A stretch of 32,174 bases of DNA from an uncultured Thiodictyon sp. (GTDB lineage: Bacteria; Pseudomonadota; Gammaproteobacteria; Chromatiales; Chromatiaceae). Positions within the stretch are counted from its first letter, which is position 1; every line of letters starts with the position of its first letter. Shown in pieces: positions 1 through 10,439 of this stretch. The DNA lies in the NCBI GenBank assembly GCA_903837595.1, contig CAILVI010000329.1:1-32174 (forward strand), written 5' to 3'. The position numbers were made by a program, and so were the translations under genes. The notes under the pieces are model-generated. The model was given only the letters and a program-made list of their open reading frames with translations. It searched no databases and was not told the origin of the DNA.

Positions 1-38
1 GGCAGGAGCGGCCCCCAGGCCGCGCGACGAGGCACCCG

Positions 39-1301
39 TCAAATCAACACCGCCACCACCGCCCCCGTCATCAGCGTGGCGAAGGTCCCCGCCACCACCG
101 ATTTCATGCCAAGCTGGACGATCTCATGGCGCCGCTGCGGGACCATCGCCCCCATGCCGCCGATGAGGATGCCGAGGCTGCCCAGGTTGGCGAAGCCGCA
201 CAGTGCATAGGTCATGATGAGCGCGCTGCGCGGGCTCAAGGCCCCGGGCGGCAGGGCGGCGAGTTGCAGATAGGCCACCAATTCATTCAGGACCGTCTTG
301 ACCCCCATGAGCGCACCGGCCGTCGTGGCCTCCGACCAGGGGATGCCGATCAACCAGACCAGCGGGGCCATGACCCAGCCGAGGACACGCTGGGCTGTGA
401 GCGGCGCGCCGCCCCAGTCCGGCAACACGGCGAGTATATGATTGCAGATCCCCACCAGGGCGATCATCACCACCAGCATGGCGATCACGTTGAGCCATAA
501 GGGGATGGCCTCCAGGGTACCGCGGGTGATGGCGTCCATGCTGTTCCCGAACTCGGCCTCCATGGGAATCAGCTCGCGGTCACTCTGCTCCAGGGTCTCG
601 GGGATCAGCACGCCGGCAACCAGCAGGGCGGCGGGGGCGCTGATGATGGACGCGACCAGGATGTGACCCATGGCGTCCGGGACCACCGGCCCCAGGATGC
701 CGGCATACAGAATCATGACAGTCCCGGCGACCCCCGCCATGCCGCAGGTCATGACCCCGAACAGTGCACTGCGCGACAGCCCCGCGAGATAGGGCCGGAT
801 GAGGAGTGGGGCCTCGACCATACCGACGAATACATTGGCGGCAGCGGACAGCCCCAGGGGGCCACCGGTGCCCAGTGTACGACCCAGGACCCAGGCGAAC
901 CCGCGCACCACCAGCGGCAGGATGCCCCAGTGGAAGAGCAGTGCCGAGAGTGCGCTGATGACGATGAGTAGTGGCAGGGCGCGGAAGGCCAAGGCGTAGT
1001 TGAACTGCGGGTGGGTGAGTTCAAAGGGGGTGGGACCGCCGCCGAGGAAGCCGAAGACCAGTTTGGTACCCGCCTCGGTCGACTCCTGGATGACCAGCAC
1101 CAGGTCGTTGAGCGCCAGGAAAATACCCTTGGCCGCCGGCACCTTGAGCAACAACGCGGCCAGGACGAATTGCAGGGCCAGGGCGCCGATGATGAGGCGC
1201 GGCTGGACGGCGCGGCGGTCCTCACTTAAGGCCCAGGCGAGGCCGGTGATCACGGTGAGACCGAGGATGGGTTGTAGCAGTAGAAGCAGCGAGGATTGCA
1301 T
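39..1301 (-). CDS. Concentrative nucleoside transporter (CNT/NupC family)
   Basis: This 420-residue, very hydrophobic protein matches the concentrative nucleoside transporter family, which imports nucleosides across the inner membrane using an ion gradient. Roughly ten membrane segments can be seen from residue 5 to the C-terminus. The family signature region is present: a G-rich stretch (GTGGPLGLSAAANVFVGMVE, about 143-162) and a second conserved block near MGVKTVLNELVAY (about 328-340). Length fits the family (about 400-425 residues). The ATG at 1301 lies only 5 bases after the stop of the upstream metallophosphoesterase gene, so the two are probably co-transcribed. A purified specificity (pyrimidine or purine nucleosides) cannot be read from the sequence. 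Family assignment is confident; substrate is not. Confidence 0.9.
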   Translation of the reverse strand: MQSSLLLLLQPILGLTVITGLAWALSEDRRAVQPRLIIGALALQFVLAALLLKVPAAKGIFLALNDLVLVIQESTEAGTKLVFGFLGGGPTPFELTHPQFNYALAFRALPLLIVISALSALLFHWGILPLVVRGFAWVLGRTLGTGGPLGLSAAANVFVGMVEAPLLIRPYLAGLSRSALFGVMTCGMAGVAGTVMILYAGILGPVVPDAMGHILVASIISAPAALLVAGVLIPETLEQSDRELIPMEAEFGNSMDAITRGTLEAIPLWLNVIAMLVVMIALVGICNHILAVLPDWGGAPLTAQRVLGWVMAPLVWLIGIPWSEATTAGALMGVKTVLNELVAYLQLAALPPGALSPRSALIMTYALCGFANLGSLGILIGGMGAMVPQRRHEIVQLGMKSVVAGTFATLMTGAVVAVLI

Positions 1302-1306
1302 GGCGA

Positions 1307-2146
1307 TCAGATCCCCACCTGGGCCAGAAACTCATTGACCGCGGGCCCCGCTGGGCGCTCGCCGGTCAGCACGGCGGGCTCGAAATCGCGTCGCCACTGC
1401 GACATCAGGGGCCGCGCCTGCCGCCATTCTTCGTAGAGTATACGGGCCAGGGGTCCGCCCTCTTCGATGAAGCCGGAGTCCAAAAAGTCCCGGTCGGCCT
1501 GTACACGATCGTAACTGAAGCGGACGATCTCGGCATGCCAGCGCGCGCCCCGCCACTCCAGCTGGGCATAGCTGCCGCGCACGTCCCCGTCGAAGGGCGA
1601 GCCCGCGGACCCGACGTTGAGGATGGGTGTGCCCTCGAATACCCGCTCCAGTGGCCGATGGGTATGGGCGGTAACAAAGAGTGCGATGTCCGGCGGGAGC
1701 TTGCCGCGCAGTGACTCGTCGGAGACCGAGACGCCGATCCCGTCGCGGTTGTTGGCCATGGTGCCGTGGGTGACGTGGACCCAGCTGTCCGCGGCGCCGC
1801 CATGGAAACAGAGGTGGTCCGGCCAGTCCAGCAGGGCCGCCAGGCGTGGCTTGACCTGGGCATAGGTCCAGTCGGCGAAGCGCCGCAGGTCCGCCTCCAG
1901 CGCGTTGGCCGGGGTCTCCCGGCCGCAGCGTAGGATCCAGGTCTCATGGTTGCCCTGCACCGGCAGCCAGCCGTGCGCGCGCCGCAGCCCGTCGAACAGC
2001 TCCAGACAGTCCAGGCTCTTAGGCCCCCGATTGACCAGGTCCCCGGCCATCACGACCAGGTCCGGCGCCCAGTGGTGGATGCGCTCCACCACCTCCTGCA
2101 TGGCCGGCAGATTGGCCTGCACATCAGAGAAGATCACCACTCTCAT
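1307..2146 (-). CDS. Metallophosphoesterase (calcineurin-like)
   Basis: The protein (279 residues from the ATG at 2146; a TTG directly before it is also possible) is a calcineurin-like metallophosphoesterase. The metal-binding motifs appear in the usual order: FSDVQAN (D-x-Q variant of D-x-H, near residue 6-12), GDLVNRGP (near 36-43), GNHE (near 66-69), and the C-terminal TAHTHRP followed by LNVGSAGSPFDGD. The Q in place of the first His is seen in the YfcE/PP-like subgroup described as serine/threonine phosphatase-like or diadenosine-tetraphosphatase-like proteins. The substrate is unknown. An AAGGG ribosome-binding site precedes the start by 6-9 bases. It is the first gene of a two-gene leftward operon with the nucleoside transporter, which hints at a nucleotide or phosphoester role, but this is only context. 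Confidence 0.85.
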   Translation of the reverse strand: MRVVIFSDVQANLPAMQEVVERIHHWAPDLVVMAGDLVNRGPKSLDCLELFDGLRRAHGWLPVQGNHETWILRCGRETPANALEADLRRFADWTYAQVKPRLAALLDWPDHLCFHGGAADSWVHVTHGTMANNRDGIGVSVSDESLRGKLPPDIALFVTAHTHRPLERVFEGTPILNVGSAGSPFDGDVRGSYAQLEWRGARWHAEIVRFSYDRVQADRDFLDSGFIEEGGPLARILYEEWRQARPLMSQWRRDFEPAVLTGERPAGPAVNEFLAQVGI

Positions 2147-2250
2147 CAACTCGTACCCTTAAGCTTCTTGGCTAGCGACGCGCTGGTGCGCACGATACCG
2201 GGTTTTGCCGCAGGGCGAAAACCTGGCCGCTGCCGTAACCGTCAAGCGCA

Positions 2251-2280
2251 TTGTGTCAGCCGGTGGCCGGCACTTACACT
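2251..2280 (+). promoter_or_regulatory. Candidate sigma-70 promoter for the 2335 gene
   Basis: TTGTGT (2251-2256) and TACACT (2275-2280) are separated by 18 bases and lie 54 bases before the ATG at 2335. Spacing and the -10 hexamer fit a housekeeping promoter. Just upstream (about 2197-2223) is an imperfect inverted repeat around GGTTTT/AAAACC that could belong to the divergent leftward gene. No other support. Confidence 0.4.
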
Positions 2281-2334
2281 GTGGGGCTGGGCAGACTCGC
2301 ACCACGCGGGGCCGGATAACCTGAAGGGGCACTC

Positions 2335-2796
2335 ATGACCAACGAAGCTGACGGCGGCGAGCCGGACTGGGAGACGCCGCTCTCCCTGACCACCACCCCG
2401 GCGCTGCTGATCCACGCACTGATGGGTAGCGCCAGCGCAGTGCATACCGGCTGGTCGAGCTGCGTGGACGAATCACTCGCCCTGTCCAATGTCGTGGCGA
2501 TGGACGACAGCGCCGGGAACTATGTCCGGCTGGTAGAGCAGGAATTCGTGGAGGACGGCAAGCCGGACCAGGTCTGGCACGACTGGACGCTCGAGGTGCG
2601 CATCGGCGCCATCCTGACCACCGGCCACTGGCAGCTCGAGGCCAGCGCCCACCCCTCCGACTGGGACTGGAACGCCCGGGAGGCGCGCCGCGCCTTCGAG
2701 CGGGGCTGTGTCCTGATCGGGCGGCGCGTGCGCGAAACCATCGCCGTCGAAGAACCGGAACGGGCGGAACCCATCCCGCGGGCCAGCCGGCACTGA
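2335..2796 (+). CDS. Conserved-looking hypothetical protein, 153 residues
   Basis: I do not recognise this protein. It is a soluble, acidic 153-residue polypeptide with no signal peptide or membrane segment. The ATG at 2335 has a good ribosome-binding site (AAGGGG, spacing about 6) and a candidate promoter upstream. The central part alternates hydrophobic and charged residues and is Trp-rich (WHDWTLEVRIGAILTTGHW, around residue 82-100), suggesting a compact beta-rich fold. The C-terminal 30 residues are Arg/Glu/Pro-rich and probably unstructured. It stands alone between a divergent operon and a small DUF-type gene, followed by a strong stem-loop. Coding status is supported by ribosome-binding site, length and codon use; function is unknown. 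Confidence 0.7.
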   Translation: MTNEADGGEPDWETPLSLTTTPALLIHALMGSASAVHTGWSSCVDESLALSNVVAMDDSAGNYVRLVEQEFVEDGKPDQVWHDWTLEVRIGAILTTGHWQLEASAHPSDWDWNAREARRAFERGCVLIGRRVRETIAVEEPERAEPIPRASRH

Positions 2797-2808
2797 AGCG
2801 TGGTGCGC

Positions 2809-2856
2809 GTCGCGGCCAGGGGGCCGCTCGTACCCGTCGGAGCCCCCGGCCGCGAC
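2809..2856 (+). terminator. Strong stem-loop after the 2335 gene
   Basis: GTCGCGGCC (2809-2817) pairs with GGCCGCGAC (2848-2856) and GGGGGC (2819-2824) pairs with GCCCCC (2842-2847), leaving one bulged A at 2818 and a 17-base loop. It begins 12 bases after the stop codon. There is no T tract, so it is either a terminator of the non-canonical type or another stable RNA structure. Confidence 0.4.
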
Positions 2857-2969
2857 GGCTTGCGCCCATCGCCCGCGTCGGTCACAGTGGGCACCGAGTC
2901 GGCCCATCCGCCACCCACGCCTGCCCATTTATCACTATCGATCAATCACCACCCTAAAAGGAGCGCCCG

Positions 2970-3239
2970 ATGAAGATCACGGTCAACTTCGATATCACCC
3001 CCGAGGAGATGCGCAAGCTGTTTGGTCTGCCGGACGTGGAAGCGTTCCAGCGGCAACTGATGGACGACATCCGCGAACGCATGATGGCCGGGGCCGAGGG
3101 CTACGACCCGATGAAGCTCTTCCAGCCCTATATGGCAGGTACCATGGCCTCCTGGGACATGTTCCAGAAATTCCTGGGCGGTAGCATGACGCACCCCAAG
3201 AGCTCAGGCGACCAAACCACCGGCGATGGCAAAAAATAG
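2970..3239 (+). CDS. Small conserved protein, DUF6489-like
   Basis: An 89-residue protein opening with MKITVNFDITPEEMRKLFG, a pattern I associate with the DUF6489 family found in proteobacteria; the biochemical role of the family is not known to me. Residues 1-35 have a short beta strand followed by a TPEE helix (LPDVEAFQRQLMDDI), and residues 40-70 form a second amphipathic helix rich in Met and Phe (MAGTMASWDMFQKFLG). The tail is polar and probably disordered. There is no signal peptide. A good AAAAGGAG ribosome-binding site precedes the ATG at 2970. It sits 80 bases before fbp on the same strand and could share its transcript. Family assignment is from memory of the motif. Confidence 0.7.
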   Translation: MKITVNFDITPEEMRKLFGLPDVEAFQRQLMDDIRERMMAGAEGYDPMKLFQPYMAGTMASWDMFQKFLGGSMTHPKSSGDQTTGDGKK

Positions 3240-3319
3240 ACCTTAAGGATTGGCCGACCGCGCCCATCCGGCGTCCGGACGAACCAACCGCACCATAATC
3301 TTAGAGAGGAGGACATTGC

Positions 3320-4333
3320 ATGCATAACGGCACGACCATCACCCAATTCATCATCGAGGAGCAACGGCATATCGCCGGGGCGACCGGTGATTTCACCTCC
3401 CTGCTCAACGACATCGTCACCGCCTGCAAGGTCATCAGCAACTATGTCAACCACGGGGCCCTGGTCGGGGCCTTGGGCAGTGCCGGCAGCGAAAACATCC
3501 AGGGCGAGACCCAGAAAAAGCTCGACGTCATCTCCAACGACGTCTTCATCAAGTCCAACGAGTGGGCCGGCCACCTGGCGGCCATGGCCTCGGAGGAGAT
3601 GGACGAGATCTACCCGATCCCGGCCGGCAAACCCCGCGGCAAGTACCTGTTGACTTTCGACCCGCTGGACGGCTCATCCAATATCGACGTGAACCTCTCG
3701 GTGGGGACCATCTTCTCCATCCTGCGCTGCGCCGGTGGCGGTCATAACCCGACCGAGCGCGATTTCCTCCAGGCGGGGACCCAGCAGGTGGCGGCCGGCT
3801 ACGCCATCTACGGACCCTCGACGATGATGGTGCTGACCACCGGCAACGGGGTGAACGGCTTCACCCTGGACCAGAATATCGGCGAGTTCATCCTCACCCA
3901 TCCCATGATGCAGATCCCGGCCGACGCCCGGGAGTTCGCCATCAACGCCTCCAACATGCGCTTCTGGGAGCCGCCGGTGCGCCGTTATGTCCAGGAGTGC
4001 CTGGACGGTAAGGAAGGGCCGCGCGGGGAGGACTTCAACATGCGCTGGATCGCCTCCATGGTCGCCGAGGTCCATCGCATCCTCACGCGCGGTGGGGTCT
4101 TCATGTACCCCATGGACGACAAGATGAAGGCCAAGGACCTGGGCGGCAAGCTGCGCCTGCTCTACGAGGCCAATCCCATGTCGTTCATCGTGGAGCAGGC
4201 CGGCGGCGGCTCCATCACCGGGACCGAGCGGATCATGGAGCTGCAACCGCAGTCACTGCACCAGCGGGTGCCGGTGATCCTGGGCTCCCGCAACGAGGTG
4301 GAGCGCATCCTCGCTTACCATCGCGAGGGGTGA
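3320..4333 (+). CDS. fbp: Class I fructose-1,6-bisphosphatase
   Basis: This 337-residue cytosolic enzyme removes the 1-phosphate from fructose 1,6-bisphosphate, serving gluconeogenesis and regeneration of ribulose bisphosphate in the Calvin cycle. The class I signature is complete: SEEMDEI (residues 91-97) supplies acidic metal ligands, and [18 protein letters not shown] (113-130) holds the central Asp residues. A C-terminal [20 protein letters not shown] block binds the sugar phosphate and GG(R)-type end motifs follow. Length matches the family. The ATG at 3320 has a very strong ribosome-binding site (GAGAGGAGG) with good spacing. No other Calvin-cycle gene flanks it, so it is probably a stand-alone copy. 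A GC-rich hairpin lies 23 bases after its stop. Confidence 0.97.
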   Translation: MHNGTTITQFIIEEQRHIAGATGDFTSLLNDIVTACKVISNYVNHGALVGALGSAGSENIQGETQKKLDVISNDVFIKSNEWAGHLAAMASEEMDEIYPIPAGKPRGKYLLTFDPLDGSSNIDVNLSVGTIFSILRCAGGGHNPTERDFLQAGTQQVAAGYAIYGPSTMMVLTTGNGVNGFTLDQNIGEFILTHPMMQIPADAREFAINASNMRFWEPPVRRYVQECLDGKEGPRGEDFNMRWIASMVAEVHRILTRGGVFMYPMDDKMKAKDLGGKLRLLYEANPMSFIVEQAGGGSITGTERIMELQPQSLHQRVPVILGSRNEVERILAYHREG

Positions 4334-4356
4334 TGCGGCCCCGCCGGCGGGTCGCG

Positions 4357-4376
4357 GCCGGGCGCCGCGGCCCGGC
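4357..4376 (+). terminator. GC-rich hairpin downstream of fbp
   Basis: GCCGGGC (4357-4363) and GCCCGGC (4370-4376) form a perfect 7-base-pair stem with a 6-base loop, 23 bases after the fbp stop. There is no T run after it, so intrinsic termination would be inefficient. Confidence 0.3.
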
Positions 4377-4477
4377 GGACGCCGAGCGCCCGGCCCATGG
4401 CCCCCGGCACTTCCCGCCCCCGCCGCTTGCTGATAGTATCCGCGTCATTTTTCGACTTGAGATTCCGGGAGTTTTCG

Positions 4478-4975
4478 ATGTCCGACCTGTTCTACGAAGC
4501 CCATCCACAGATCTTCCGGATGCGGCCGCTATCCAGCCTGAGCGTATTCGTCATCATGTTTGCCGGACTGCTGTTCGTCGGGGCCGGCCGGGTGGCCGCG
4601 CCCGGGGTCCTGGAGGGACTCACCGGAGGCATGCACCCGGACACCGTTCAGTCCATCGGGATACTCCTCTTCTTCCTCGGCGCCGCGCGGCTCTATGTGT
4701 GGTACGCCCCCGCGCGCTTCGAGGTCATCCTGGTCACCGAGGAGGGGTTGAGCTGGAGGCAGGGATTCATGAACCGACAAGTGGTCACCATGGATCGGGA
4801 GGACGTGCGTGACCTGCGGGTCCACCAGACGCGGCTGCAGCGCCTGCTGGACGTGGGGGATATCAGCGTCTACACGGACAGTGACAAGCCCGCACTGGTC
4901 GTGCGCGGGCTGCCCTGCCCTGAGCGTATCCTCAGCCTGATACCGGGCCAGGCGACCACCCCCGCGGCGACGTGA
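4478..4975 (+). CDS. Membrane protein with PH-like (bPH2/DUF304-type) domain
   Basis: The likely product is 165 residues starting at the ATG at 4478, which has GGGAG six bases upstream; the reading frame is open further upstream but without a comparable site. Two hydrophobic segments (about residues 22-40 and 60-78, the latter IGILLFFLGAARLYVWYAP) anchor a C-terminal domain of about 85 residues made of alternating beta-strand patterns (FEVILVTEEGLSWRQGF, VVTMDREDVRDLRVHQTRL, VGDISVYTDSD). This two-helix plus PH-fold layout is typical of small bacterial membrane PH-like proteins (DUF304 type). The function is unknown. It converges on the cyclic-nucleotide-binding gene, with no clear partner. 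Confidence 0.7.
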   Translation: MSDLFYEAHPQIFRMRPLSSLSVFVIMFAGLLFVGAGRVAAPGVLEGLTGGMHPDTVQSIGILLFFLGAARLYVWYAPARFEVILVTEEGLSWRQGFMNRQVVTMDREDVRDLRVHQTRLQRLLDVGDISVYTDSDKPALVVRGLPCPERILSLIPGQATTPAAT

Positions 4976-5075
4976 TCGATCTCGGCATCTGTTCGTCCCT
5001 CGGCTACGACAGCGCAGCCATGCGCAGCCGGGTCGCGAGTCCGGAGGCCTGGATCGCGCCCGACGGGACTCCGAC

Positions 5076-5630
5076 TCAGACAAAATTAATCTCATAAGGC
5101 CCCGCCGGGCCGCGCCGCTCCGGGCGCGGTTCGGGTCCGTAGCGGAAAGCCAACATGGACTCGGTGCGCCGCAGGCGGCGGCTCAACTCGCGCGCCAGGT
5201 TCATCATGATCAGGGTGAAGGGCTCGGGGTCGGCCGCATAGAGCTGGTAGAGCAGTGCATTGCTGAGCCCCAGGGCGCAGCAGTCCTGGGCCGCCATCAC
5301 GCTGGCGCTACGCGGATACAGATCGATCAGGGCCATCTCACCGAAGCAGTCCCCCGGGCCCAGCCGCCCGATGACCTCGACCCGCTCCCCCCAGGCGCGG
5401 TGGACCTCCACCCGCCCCGAGCGCAGGACGTACATGGTGTCGCCCTGCGCGCCTTGGCGGAAGAACCAGTCCCCGGCCGGCACCGCCACCCGGGTGGCCC
5501 GCTCGTTGAGATAGCACAGCGCGCGATCCGGAACGGCGCCGAAGATCGGCATGTCACGCAGCAGCGCCAGCTCGTCGGCGGTGTTCGGGAGTGACTCGGG
5601 CGGCGCGCCCGGGGTGGGATTCGCGTTCAT
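5076..5630 (-). CDS. Cyclic nucleotide-binding domain protein (CRP-like effector domain only)
   Basis: The 184-residue protein carries one cNMP-binding domain (about residues 24-140). The phosphate-binding cassette is recognisable as GDCFGEMALIDLYPRSASV (FGE..L and R-S-A), which is the ligand-contacting signature in CRP and protein kinase A regulatory subunits. The RQGAQGDTMYVLRSGRVEV stretch is the preceding beta-roll. After it comes an amphipathic helix (LARELSRRLRRTESML, about 145-160) and a short basic tail. There is no helix-turn-helix, so this is not a CRP-type regulator by itself; it probably modulates another protein or senses a cyclic nucleotide. It is divergent from hemB and convergent with the PH-like gene. 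Confidence 0.85.
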   Translation of the reverse strand: MNANPTPGAPPESLPNTADELALLRDMPIFGAVPDRALCYLNERATRVAVPAGDWFFRQGAQGDTMYVLRSGRVEVHRAWGERVEVIGRLGPGDCFGEMALIDLYPRSASVMAAQDCCALGLSNALLYQLYAADPEPFTLIMMNLARELSRRLRRTESMLAFRYGPEPRPERRGPAGPYEINFV

Positions 5631-5752
5631 GGGTGCATGATCGGGCGGCTGATGTTGGATGCAAGCAACAGGATCGGTGGACTAACCGGCCAAAGTCTAG
5701 CAGGTTGGGACGACGCCGACTGGCGCCCCCGCGCACGCGCTTGCGAACCGAC

Positions 5753-5782
5753 TTGGACCCATCGGCTGCTCTGGGCTATGGT
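5753..5782 (+). promoter_or_regulatory. Candidate sigma-70 promoter for hemB-aroE
   Basis: TTGGAC (5753-5758) and TATGGT (5777-5782) are separated by 18 bases and lie 64 bases before the hemB ATG. Match to consensus is good at the -10 and fair at the -35. This is the only convincing promoter in the 215-base gap between the divergent genes. Confidence 0.4.
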
Positions 5783-5836
5783 AGTCGCCCCGCCTGCCGG
5801 GGCGCTCCACCGGCGAACCATTACCCTATCAGCTGA

Positions 5837-6862
<1,026 letters not shown>

Positions 6863-6870
6863 GTTGACCC

Positions 6871-7692
6871 ATGCCGGAGCGTTACGCCGTCATCGGCAAC
6901 CCAATTGCACACAGCAAGTCCCCGCTGATCCATGCCGCATTTGCCCGCCAGACCGCTCAGAACCTGGAGTATGGCCGGATACTGGGTGACCCGGAGGACT
7001 TCGACGGCACGGTCCGGCGCTTCTTCGAGGCGGGCGGTCGGGGCCTCAATGTGACTGTGCCATTCAAGGAAGCGGCATGGCTGCTGGTGGATGAGCGCAG
7101 CCCCGGGGCCGAGAGCGCCGGGGCCGTCAATACCCTGATCCCGCTCCCCGACGGTCGGCTGCGCGGGGACAATACCGACGGGGTTGGCCTGATCAGGGAC
7201 CTGCGGGACAACCACGGGTTCGACTTCGCCGGGCGGCGGGTGCTGCTGCTGGGTGCCGGCGGGGCGGTCCGGGGCGTCCTGCGACCTTTGCTGGAGACCG
7301 GACTGAAGGACCTGCTGATCGCCAACCGCACCGCCGCGCGGGCCATCACCCTGGCCGAGGCCCTGGGCGACCCGGGAACGGTGCGCGGCTGCGGTCTCAC
7401 CGACCTGGAGGGTCGGCAATTCGATCTGATCATCAACGCGACCTCCGCTGGACTCGCGGGGAAGGTCGCGCAGATCCCGCCCGACTGCCTCGCACCGGGG
7501 GCCTGGACCTATGACATGTTCTACGCCGACGAGCCCACGCCCTTCTGCCGCTGGGGCCTGGCCCATGGGGCCGGACAGGCGATCGATGGGCTCGGGATGC
7601 TGGTGGAGCAGGCGGCGGAGTCATTCAGACTGTGGCGCGGGACGGCCCCGCAGACCGCGCCGGTCATTGCGTGGCTCCGGCACGGCGGCTAG
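6871..7692 (+). CDS. aroE: Shikimate dehydrogenase (NADP)
   Basis: AroE reduces 3-dehydroshikimate to shikimate with NADPH, in the chorismate pathway in the cytosol. The 273-residue protein has the substrate-binding N-terminal domain (NPIAHSKSP, residues 10-18), the catalytic Lys in [11 protein letters not shown] (K66) with the partner Asp in DNTDGVGL (D103), a Rossmann nucleotide-binding loop GAGGAVRG (128-135) and the NADP-selecting NRT (152-154). The C-terminal [13 protein letters not shown] helix is typical. It starts 8 bases after the hemB stop. Its TAG stop shares the palindrome CTAG with the stop of the convergent LAL regulator gene, so the two coding regions meet tail to tail with a 4-base overlap. 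Confidence 0.97.
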   Translation: MPERYAVIGNPIAHSKSPLIHAAFARQTAQNLEYGRILGDPEDFDGTVRRFFEAGGRGLNVTVPFKEAAWLLVDERSPGAESAGAVNTLIPLPDGRLRGDNTDGVGLIRDLRDNHGFDFAGRRVLLLGAGGAVRGVLRPLLETGLKDLLIANRTAARAITLAEALGDPGTVRGCGLTDLEGRQFDLIINATSAGLAGKVAQIPPDCLAPGAWTYDMFYADEPTPFCRWGLAHGAGQAIDGLGMLVEQAAESFRLWRGTAPQTAPVIAWLRHGG

Positions 7693-10439
7693 GACCGCGA
7701 GAGGGCAGCGCTCGGCCGTCCGGCCACGGCCTGACGACGGGTGCTGACCCCGAGTTTGCGGTAGATGCGCTTCAGGTGGGTGTTGACCGTGCTCGGGGAG
7801 ATAGTTAACCGATGAGCAATTTCCTTGTCGGACAGCCGCGTCCTCAAGAGCGCGAGAATCTCGCTTTCACGTCGGGTCAGGGCCGTGTCGAGACCCGCTG
7901 GGTCCCCGCAGGGCGGCGGCATGCCGAGGAAAGGCGGTGACCACGCTGAAGCAGAGGCTTGGCGCTCGTCTAACGCGGCCAGCACCCTGGAAATGAATGA
8001 TGCGTCATAGGTGCCTGGTTCCAGCTGCTCCAGCAACGAGACCACGGGGAGGCCCAGCTCGACGATTGGGCGGGTCACGCCGCCGGGTTCTGCGAGTATC
8101 ACCGCTTCGCGTAGCGCGGCCAGGGCCTCCTTGGTCCTGGCTAGCCCTTGCAACGCCAGCGCTTTGAGTGCGAGAACCTCGATGAGTTGCAGCTTGTCGT
8201 GCACCTTGCGGTTTTCTCGCTCGTATTGCTGGAGCCTGGGCAACGTGGACGCGATACTCGCGGCCGTGCCCGCGGCGATCTGCACCCGGCATTTGGTCAG
8301 GCGCGGGATCTCGGACCAGAACATCATATAGGCAGGGCTGGCCGTTTCATCGTCGGTTTGCATTGCCTCGATAGCACGCCCCAGATCGCCTGACATCAGT
8401 GCGATGCGGGCCGCGCAGGATCGACTCACGGCATAGGACTCACGGTCACCGTTATGCGTGGCCAGTTGCTCCAGCATGGCGATGGTCGCGGTGGCCGCCG
8501 CGCTGTCACCCAGCGCCTGCGAGGCCAGCGCGAACATCGCGAGACTATCGATCGCCGTACGCCGATACAGTAGGAACCGGTTGTCCAGGTTCGGTTGCAG
8601 GCGCCGCAGCGCCGGCGCGAATGCGTTGCGATGGAAACAGACACTGGCGGCCAGGTACGCAAAGAGCCCTTGTGTGATCGCCGCGCCGCTGTAGAGAGGT
8701 AAGCCGTCGGCAAGTTCGACTTCACGTTGCGCCCCACCCAGGTCTGCCTCGAATAGATGGACCGCGATCAAACCCATCTGCTCATGAGATATCGTGGGAC
8801 TCATGCCGTCACTCGTGGGTCGTGTCAGACCCCGCAACAGACGTACGGCCGAATCCGCCTGTCCGGCCTTCTGCAGCGAACCGGCGTAATACAGATACGC
8901 CGTGCTGCGCATCATCCCAGACGATTCGGGTAGCCGCGCCAGGGCTTGCGCGAAGGACTCCCGACTGCGGCCGCTCTCGACCTCGTAGTAGCACGCCAAA
9001 CCGCGAAAGAAGTCGATCTCCCCGGGGAGCAGGGGGTCGGTCTCACCCACTGCGCCCAGCGCCCGCAAGGCCTCGATCTTGGGGGGACTATCGGCTGGTC
9101 GGTGCTGTCCGAACAGCAGCCAGGCCTGCGCCATCAGTAGCCCGGGGCGCTCTTGTTTCAGGCGCTCAGGCAAGTGTGCCAACCATTTCGCCGAGAGATA
9201 CCAGGGAACCGTCTGAATTTCAGCGCACCGATGCGCCTCCACGAGCCGTGCGGCGCCCAGTTCATCGCCACTGGCGAGCGCCTGTTGGATGGCCTCGTCG
9301 ATCAGCCCGGCGTCGGCAAACCAGGCACTGGCACGGCGGTGCAGCGCCGTGATCGCATCCCGCCCCAGGCGATGCCGCAGTTGCGCTTGGACCTCCTGCT
9401 GAAACAGATGATGAAAGCGAAACCATTGACCCTGGTCGTCCAGCGACACGACAAAGAGATTTGACCGGCACAACCGTTGCAGGAAGTCGTGGCCAGTCAG
9501 GGCAGCGGACTCAGTCCCGGGCTCGGGGGCGCAGACCGCCGTGCAAAGTCCGGCGCAGAAACGATCCAGGATCGAGGTCTTGAGTATCCAATCCCGCAGC
9601 GCGACCGGCTGAACAGCGATGACCTCCTGAACCAGATACTCGCGCACGGACGCGACGCCGGCCCGTAGTTTGCCCGGCAGGCGCCGCAAGTCCTCGATAC
9701 CGTGCGTGGCCAAAGCCACCAGCCGCAGGCCCACGGCCCAGCCTTCCAGCCTGTCTTGCAACCCGCGCAGCGTGTCGTCATCAACGCTACAGCCGGTGAT
9801 CTGTTCAAGCAGCGCGGCGGCCTCCAGATCGGTAAACCGCAGGTCGTGTTCCACCACGTCGGTCAGGCGGCCACAGGCGCGCAGTCGTACAAGATTCAAC
9901 GGCGGCTCGCTGCGGGTCACGATGACCAGATGCAGGGCGCGCGGTGGGTGGCTGAGCAGACACTCGATGACGGTGTGGACAGCGGAGTCGGCACCGACGC
10001 GGTGATAGTCGTCCAAGACGAGCAGAAACGGCGCATTGATGAGGTCCAGATCGTTCGCCAGCGTGGCGCTCACGACCGGCAGCGGGGCAAGGGTCGGCGC
10101 ATTGAGTAATGCAGCGGTCCCGGCACAGGACTCGGGGTGCAGTGATCGCACCGCGGCGACCAGATAGCGCAGAAATTCCGCCAGTTCTGTATCGGTGACG
10201 TCCAGCGACAGCCAGGCCACTGGGATTCGCAGCGAAGAGGACCAGCGGGCGACCGCCAGGCTCTTGCCGTAACCGGCGGGCGCCACCACCAATGTCAGAG
10301 GCGCTTGCGCTTCGCCGCCAAGCAACGCGCGCACGCGCGGTCGGGCGATCAGATCACCGCCCACTTCAGGCGGGTACAGCTTGGTTCGAAGCACAATCGG
10401 GGAATTCACTAGTGGTCCAGGTCCCAGCGGATGAATCAC
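7689..10439 (-). CDS. LAL-family (MalT-like) LuxR-type transcriptional regulator with ATPase domain
   Basis: This is a 916-residue (from GTG at 10439; a second GTG at 10409 is equally possible, and no ATG is available) STAND-type regulator. Residues 15-30 have the family opening [18 protein letters not shown]. Walker A is APAGYGKS (53-60), Walker B is [11 protein letters not shown] (near 138-148), and the middle 500 residues are helical TPR-like repeats that usually bind an inducer. The last 65 residues form a LuxR helix-turn-helix ([45 protein letters not shown]). Known relatives (MalT, AcoK) are ATP- and inducer-dependent activators. It is transcribed away from the outer-membrane/sulfatase cluster and is separated from it by 490 bases, which makes it the probable regulator of that cluster. 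Confidence 0.93.
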   Translation of the reverse strand: MIHPLGPGPLVNSPIVLRTKLYPPEVGGDLIARPRVRALLGGEAQAPLTLVVAPAGYGKSLAVARWSSSLRIPVAWLSLDVTDTELAEFLRYLVAAVRSLHPESCAGTAALLNAPTLAPLPVVSATLANDLDLINAPFLLVLDDYHRVGADSAVHTVIECLLSHPPRALHLVIVTRSEPPLNLVRLRACGRLTDVVEHDLRFTDLEAAALLEQITGCSVDDDTLRGLQDRLEGWAVGLRLVALATHGIEDLRRLPGKLRAGVASVREYLVQEVIAVQPVALRDWILKTSILDRFCAGLCTAVCAPEPGTESAALTGHDFLQRLCRSNLFVVSLDDQGQWFRFHHLFQQEVQAQLRHRLGRDAITALHRRASAWFADAGLIDEAIQQALASGDELGAARLVEAHRCAEIQTVPWYLSAKWLAHLPERLKQERPGLLMAQAWLLFGQHRPADSPPKIEALRALGAVGETDPLLPGEIDFFRGLACYYEVESGRSRESFAQALARLPESSGMMRSTAYLYYAGSLQKAGQADSAVRLLRGLTRPTSDGMSPTISHEQMGLIAVHLFEADLGGAQREVELADGLPLYSGAAITQGLFAYLAASVCFHRNAFAPALRRLQPNLDNRFLLYRRTAIDSLAMFALASQALGDSAAATATIAMLEQLATHNGDRESYAVSRSCAARIALMSGDLGRAIEAMQTDDETASPAYMMFWSEIPRLTKCRVQIAAGTAASIASTLPRLQQYERENRKVHDKLQLIEVLALKALALQGLARTKEALAALREAVILAEPGGVTRPIVELGLPVVSLLEQLEPGTYDASFISRVLAALDERQASASAWSPPFLGMPPPCGDPAGLDTALTRRESEILALLRTRLSDKEIAHRLTISPSTVNTHLKRIYRKLGVSTRRQAVAGRPSAALSRS

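Noticed and set aside
4976-5075. Terminator or small gene between the PH-like and cyclic-nucleotide-binding genes
   Set aside because: Only a weak GAGTCC/GGACTC pairing over a long loop; no start with ribosome-binding site.
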